NCBI GenBank assembly: GCA_015711895.1
Contig: JACVJH010000385.1
Location: 1-8,365, forward strand
Length of the DNA: 8,365 nucleotides
Origin: Candidatus Solincola tengchongensis
GTDB taxonomy: Bacteria > Actinomycetota > Geothermincolia > Geothermincolales > RBG-13-55-18
Direction: 5' to 3'
Made by a program: the position numbers and the translations under genes. Under the pieces are notes generated by a model. It made no database searches and had not been told where the DNA came from. It saw nothing but the letters and a program-made list of their open reading frames with translations. Within the stretch, counting starts at the first letter, position 1. Each line of letters starts with the position of its first letter. This document shows, piece after piece, positions 5,110-8,365 of this stretch.

Positions 5110-6543
5110 ATGTCCCTGGTGGAGGAGACGGCATATCTGGACGCCACCGCCCAGGCGGAGATGGTGCGCAGGGGGGAGGTCAAGCCGGCGGAGCTGGTGG
5201 AAGCGGCCATTCGGCGGGTGGAGAAAGTGAACCCGCAGCTGAACGCGGTGGTCACCCCCCTGTTCGAGCGTGCCCTCGAGGAAGCGAAGGGGGAGCTTCC
5301 ACAGGGGCCTTTCACCGGGGTGCCTTTCCTCCTCAAGGACCTCTTGGCCTCCTACCGGGGGGCGCGCATGACCTTCGGATCGGACTTTTTCCGGGACTAC
5401 GTCCCCGATTTCGACAGCGAGCTGGTGGTCAGGCTGAAGAGGGCTGGTCTGGTGATAATCGGTAAGACGAACACGCCCGAGTTCGGCATCCTTCCCACCA
5501 CCGAACCCCGCCTCTTCGGCCCGGCGCGCAATCCCTGGGACACGGGGAGGAGCACCGGGGGCTCGAGCGGGGGGTCGGCGGCGGCGGTGGCCTCGGGGAT
5601 GGTGCCCGCGGCCCACGCCAACGATGGGGGTGGCTCCATCCGCATCCCCGCCTCCTGCTGCGGCCTCTTCGGCCTGAAGCCCACCCGGGCGCGCAACCCC
5701 CTGGGCCCGGCGATGGGGGATATCATCAGCGGCCTGGTGGTGGAACACGCCGTCACCCGCTCCGTGCGGGACAGCGCCGCCCTCCTGGACGCCACGTCCG
5801 GTCCGGACATAGGGGATCCCTACTGGGCCCCGCCTCCCTCCCGGCCTTTTCTCCAGGAGGTGGGCGCCGACCCGGGAAGGTTGCGCATCGCTTACACCAC
5901 AGGGGAGGGGGAGACCGAGGTGCACGCGGACTGCGTGAAGGCCGTGGAGGATGCCGCTCGCCTCTGCGCGGAGCTGGGGCACGAGGTGGAAGAGAAGCCG
6001 CTCGGCCTGGACGTGGCGGCCATAACCCCCCACTTCATGACCCTGTGGGGAGCGGCCCAGGCCTGGATGGCCGACGGCATGGCCGGGGCGGTGGGGAAGA
6101 CTCCCGCGCCGGAGATGTTCGAGCCCCTCACCTGGGCGCTCATCGAGATGGGGCGCGGGTTCAGCGCCGCGCAGTATCTCATCGCCCTCACCGCCCTGCA
6201 GGGAGTGGCCCGGGACTTCGCCCGCCGTTTCCGGGAGTATGATCTCATACTCACTCCCACGGTGGCCGAGCCGCCGCCGCCTCTGGGAACCTTCGACTCC
6301 CCGCCCGACAACCCTCTGTACGGCATCGTGCGGGCGGCGGCCTTCGTCCCCTTCACCCCCATCTGCAACATAACCGGACAGCCGGCCATGAACGTGCCCC
6401 TGTACTGGAACGAGGAGGGCCTTCCGGTGGGGGTGCATTTCATGGCCCGCTTCGGGGACGAGGCCACCCTCTTCCGCCTGGCCGCCCAGCTGGAGGAGGC
6501 GAGGCCCTGGGCCGGCAGACGCCCTCCGGTCAGCGCGGGCTGA
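5110..6543 (+). CDS. Amidase-signature family hydrolase (6-aminohexanoate cyclic dimer hydrolase-like)
   Basis: This 477-residue enzyme belongs to the amidase signature family, which hydrolyses amide bonds using a Ser-cisSer-Lys triad. The triad is intact: Lys76 in FLLKDLL, the cis-Ser Ser152 in TGGSSGGSAAAV, and the nucleophile Ser176 in NDGGGSIRIPAS. Spacing (76 and 24 residues) and the segments GPARNPWD, PASCCGLFGLKPTRARNPLGP and a C-terminal NITGQPAMNVPLYW resemble the cyclic-dimer hydrolase (NylA) and fatty-acid-amide subgroup more than the GatA subunit. GatA is further disfavoured by the absence of neighbouring gatB and gatC. There is no signal peptide or membrane segment, so it is probably cytoplasmic. 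The substrate cannot be predicted. The ATG has an ideal AAGGAGGT at 5095-5102, 7 bases upstream. The gene overlaps the convergent chemoreceptor gene by 14 bases. Confidence 0.94.
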   Translation: MSLVEETAYLDATAQAEMVRRGEVKPAELVEAAIRRVEKVNPQLNAVVTPLFERALEEAKGELPQGPFTGVPFLLKDLLASYRGARMTFGSDFFRDYVPDFDSELVVRLKRAGLVIIGKTNTPEFGILPTTEPRLFGPARNPWDTGRSTGGSSGGSAAAVASGMVPAAHANDGGGSIRIPASCCGLFGLKPTRARNPLGPAMGDIISGLVVEHAVTRSVRDSAALLDATSGPDIGDPYWAPPPSRPFLQEVGADPGRLRIAYTTGEGETEVHADCVKAVEDAARLCAELGHEVEEKPLGLDVAAITPHFMTLWGAAQAWMADGMAGAVGKTPAPEMFEPLTWALIEMGRGFSAAQYLIALTALQGVARDFARRFREYDLILTPTVAEPPPPLGTFDSPPDNPLYGIVRAAAFVPFTPICNITGQPAMNVPLYWNEEGLPVGVHFMARFGDEATLFRLAAQLEEARPWAGRRPPVSAG

Positions 6544-6545
6544 CC
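6528..6545. terminator. Perfect hairpin containing both convergent stop codons
   Basis: GGTCAGC (6528-6534) and GCTGACC (6539-6545) form a perfect 7-base stem with a GCGG loop. The amidase stop TGA (6541-6543) lies in one arm and the chemoreceptor stop (6530-6532 on the - strand) in the other. There is no T-run on either side, so it is at best a weak bidirectional terminator, but it could protect both 3' ends. Confidence 0.5.
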
Positions 6546-8365
6546 TTGAACCTGGAGACCATGTCCTGGAGGCGATGGGCTATCTCCGCCAGCTTCTCCG
6601 CTGTGCCGGTGAGTTCCGCGGTCACCTGGGTCTGCTGCTCGGAGGAGCTCCCTATCTCCTCGTAGGCCTGTGCCGTGCTCTCCACCTGCCGTTGCATGGC
6701 CTCCAGCGAGGCGGCCAGCCTCTCGCTCTGCTTGAGCTCCTCAGCGGAGGCCCGGGCGATGGACTCGGCCATGCGGGCCATCTGCCCAACCACATCGGAG
6801 ATGGAGGCCAGGGAGTTGTCGGTGCGGGCTACGGTCTCCATTCCCACGTACATGCCCATAGTCCCCTTTTCCATGAGGCTGATGGTCCTCTCCACGTCCT
6901 TCTGGATGGCCCTAACCTGGTCGCTTATGCGGTGGGCGGAGGCCGCTGCCTCCTGGGCCAGTTTCTTCACCTCGTCGGCCACCACGGCGAAGCCCCGACC
7001 GTGCTCCGGTACCCGCGCGGCCTCGATGGCTGCATTGAGGGCCAGGAGGTTGGTCTGGTCCGCTATGCGGGCGATGACCTCCACGATGGTGTCTATCCTC
7101 TTGGAGCTCTCCCCCAGGGAGAGTACGGCCTCCATGGAGGTGTCCAGCAGTTCCTTGAAGTCGGCGATCTTCTGCACCGCCTCCCTGGCACATTCCCGGC
7201 CCTCCTGCACCAGCTTCTCCGCGTCGCGGCCGATCTCCAGGGTGCGGCTGGCCTGAGAATGGGACATGGAAATGGTCTCCGCCACCCCGAGCATGATCTC
7301 CTCCACCTCGCGGATCCGTTGCACCTCGTCCTCTATCTGCCCGGAGAGGTCCTGCACCAAGGCGTTCAGCTCCTCGATGGCGGCCATGAACTCCTGGGAA
7401 ACGGCCACGATGCTCTCCGCCCCCTCGCTCACCTCGCCGGAGGTCTCCCGCAGCCCCAGGCTGATGGAGCGCAGCGACTCGAGCATCTCCGCGTAGGAAG
7501 TGGAAAGCTCTCCCAAGTCGTCCAGGGAGTCCACGGGCACCTCGACGTCCAGGTCCCCGGAGGCCACCACCCTGCAGCAACCCACCAGCCTGCGCATGGG
7601 GTCGGAGATGTTGCGGGAGATGACCAGGGTCAGGAAGGAGGCAACCCCGGCGCTCACCAGGAGCAGCAGGAGCATGGTGGGGGTGAGCCTCCACAGGGTG
7701 TGGAAGGAGGGGTCGACGCCTTCGGCGCGGACGACCATCCAGCCCGGAAGGCTCTCCATGGGGGAGAAGGTCACCAGGTATTCTCGGTGTTTCAAGGTCA
7801 CCGGAACGGAAATCGGCCCCGGGATTTCCGTCGGCCGGAGGGATACCAGTTCTTTCCAGACGCCGTCCTCGATGTCCCCGGAATGATACTCGCTGTTGAC
7901 CTCGCCCGCTGCGTCAAGGACCGCCAGGTGCACGTCACCGACCGGAGCCGCCTCCCGCATCGCCTCCTCGAGGTCCGCGGCATCCCCGTATTTGATGGCC
8001 TCGGAGAGTCTGGCGGCCAGCAGGCCCAGGTTCTCCCTGCAGCGCTCCGACATCTCCTCCCTCAGCAGGTCGCTGCCCAGGTATGCGGAGGCTATCCAGG
8101 CGATGCCCAGGGTCAGCAGCATCACCACCAGGGAGAGAGCCATGAGCCTCCTGCCCGTGCCCGGGACGGTGTAATACCCGAATCCGTGGCAGGCCTCTAG
8201 CAATTTACCCATCACCGGCCGCATCTCGCGGTGGGAGAGGAACACGGTGACCAGAAAGTCCACCAGGCCGAGGAGGAAGCCCAGGAAGATGTAGGACACC
8301 GTGAGGTAAGGGGTGAAGTCGGCGTAGCGTCCGAAGAGGGCCACGCTGAGGGCCAGGCTGAGGAA
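6530..8365 (-). CDS. Methyl-accepting chemotaxis protein, 5' end beyond the window
   Basis: A chemoreceptor with 611 visible residues. The reading frame stays open to the window edge, so the gene is partial; the GTG at 8344 is not a confident start. Counting from the codon at 8365: the end of a hydrophobic segment (1-11), a membrane helix (about 19-43), a cytoplasmic or short linker, and a second helix (about 74-95). Next come an extracytoplasmic sensor region of about 130 residues (97-225) that resembles a small Cache-like domain, a membrane helix (227-249) and a HAMP domain (250-304). A long coiled-coil signalling domain follows. Its tip (429-479) reads IARIADQTNLLALNAAIEAAR and GRGFAVVADEVKKLA, diagnostic of receptors that bind CheA and CheW. 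The usual AG after EAAR is VP here. No NWETF-like CheR-binding tail is present. No che genes are in view. Confidence 0.93.
   Translation of the reverse strand, partial: FLSLALSVALFGRYADFTPYLTVSYIFLGFLLGLVDFLVTVFLSHREMRPVMGKLLEACHGFGYYTVPGTGRRLMALSLVVMLLTLGIAWIASAYLGSDLLREEMSERCRENLGLLAARLSEAIKYGDAADLEEAMREAAPVGDVHLAVLDAAGEVNSEYHSGDIEDGVWKELVSLRPTEIPGPISVPVTLKHREYLVTFSPMESLPGWMVVRAEGVDPSFHTLWRLTPTMLLLLLVSAGVASFLTLVISRNISDPMRRLVGCCRVVASGDLDVEVPVDSLDDLGELSTSYAEMLESLRSISLGLRETSGEVSEGAESIVAVSQEFMAAIEELNALVQDLSGQIEDEVQRIREVEEIMLGVAETISMSHSQASRTLEIGRDAEKLVQEGRECAREAVQKIADFKELLDTSMEAVLSLGESSKRIDTIVEVIARIADQTNLLALNAAIEAARVPEHGRGFAVVADEVKKLAQEAAASAHRISDQVRAIQKDVERTISLMEKGTMGMYVGMETVARTDNSLASISDVVGQMARMAESIARASAEELKQSERLAASLEAMQRQVESTAQAYEEIGSSSEQQTQVTAELTGTAEKLAEIAHRLQDMVSRFKVSPR

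Noticed and set aside
6575..8200. A 541-codon + strand open frame antisense to the chemoreceptor
   Set aside because: It is a shadow of the strong chemoreceptor frame; the Gly/His/Leu-rich translation has no domains.

Overview
The window is high-GC bacterial DNA. It carries two-component, sigma-factor and chemotaxis genes with good Shine-Dalgarno sites, including GTG and TTG starts. The SigB/SigF-type sigma factor, the GC-rich codon use and the NarL-type signalling proteins suggest a Gram-positive lineage. A deep-branching actinobacterial or clostridial-type anaerobe is my best guess. This is inference; there is no rRNA or other marker gene to settle it.

Layout: positions 1-371 are a non-coding leader containing several short palindromes. 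Four signalling genes then follow on the + strand: a soluble GAF-HisKA_3 histidine kinase (372-1751), a full NarL/FixJ response regulator (1987-2616), a receiver-only paralogue that lacks the DNA-binding domain (3021-3500), and a sigma-70-family factor of the SigB/SigF/SigG type (3619-4422) that ends in an intrinsic terminator (4436-4454). After a 687-base non-coding stretch with many predicted hairpins and a good sigma-70-like promoter, there is an amidase-signature hydrolase (5110-6543). A methyl-accepting chemotaxis protein lies on the - strand (6530-8365) and runs off the right edge. The amidase and chemoreceptor genes overlap tail to tail by 14 bases, and both stop codons sit in one perfect hairpin.

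How the genes may work together: the kinase would sense a cytoplasmic cue through its GAF domain and phosphorylate the NarL-type regulator, the receiver-only protein, or both. The receiver-only protein sits directly upstream of the sigma factor. No RsbW-like anti-sigma or RsbV-like anti-anti-sigma gene is visible, although such genes usually accompany this class of sigma factor. The most interesting hypothesis is therefore that phosphorylation of the receiver-only protein feeds into control of the sigma factor. The amidase and the chemoreceptor look functionally separate.

The intergenic regions are unusually long (235, 404, 118 and 687 bases). They hold a 19-base motif repeated upstream of two genes, a strand-biased TTTCCGR heptamer, and several predicted hairpins. 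None matches an RNA family that I recognise.
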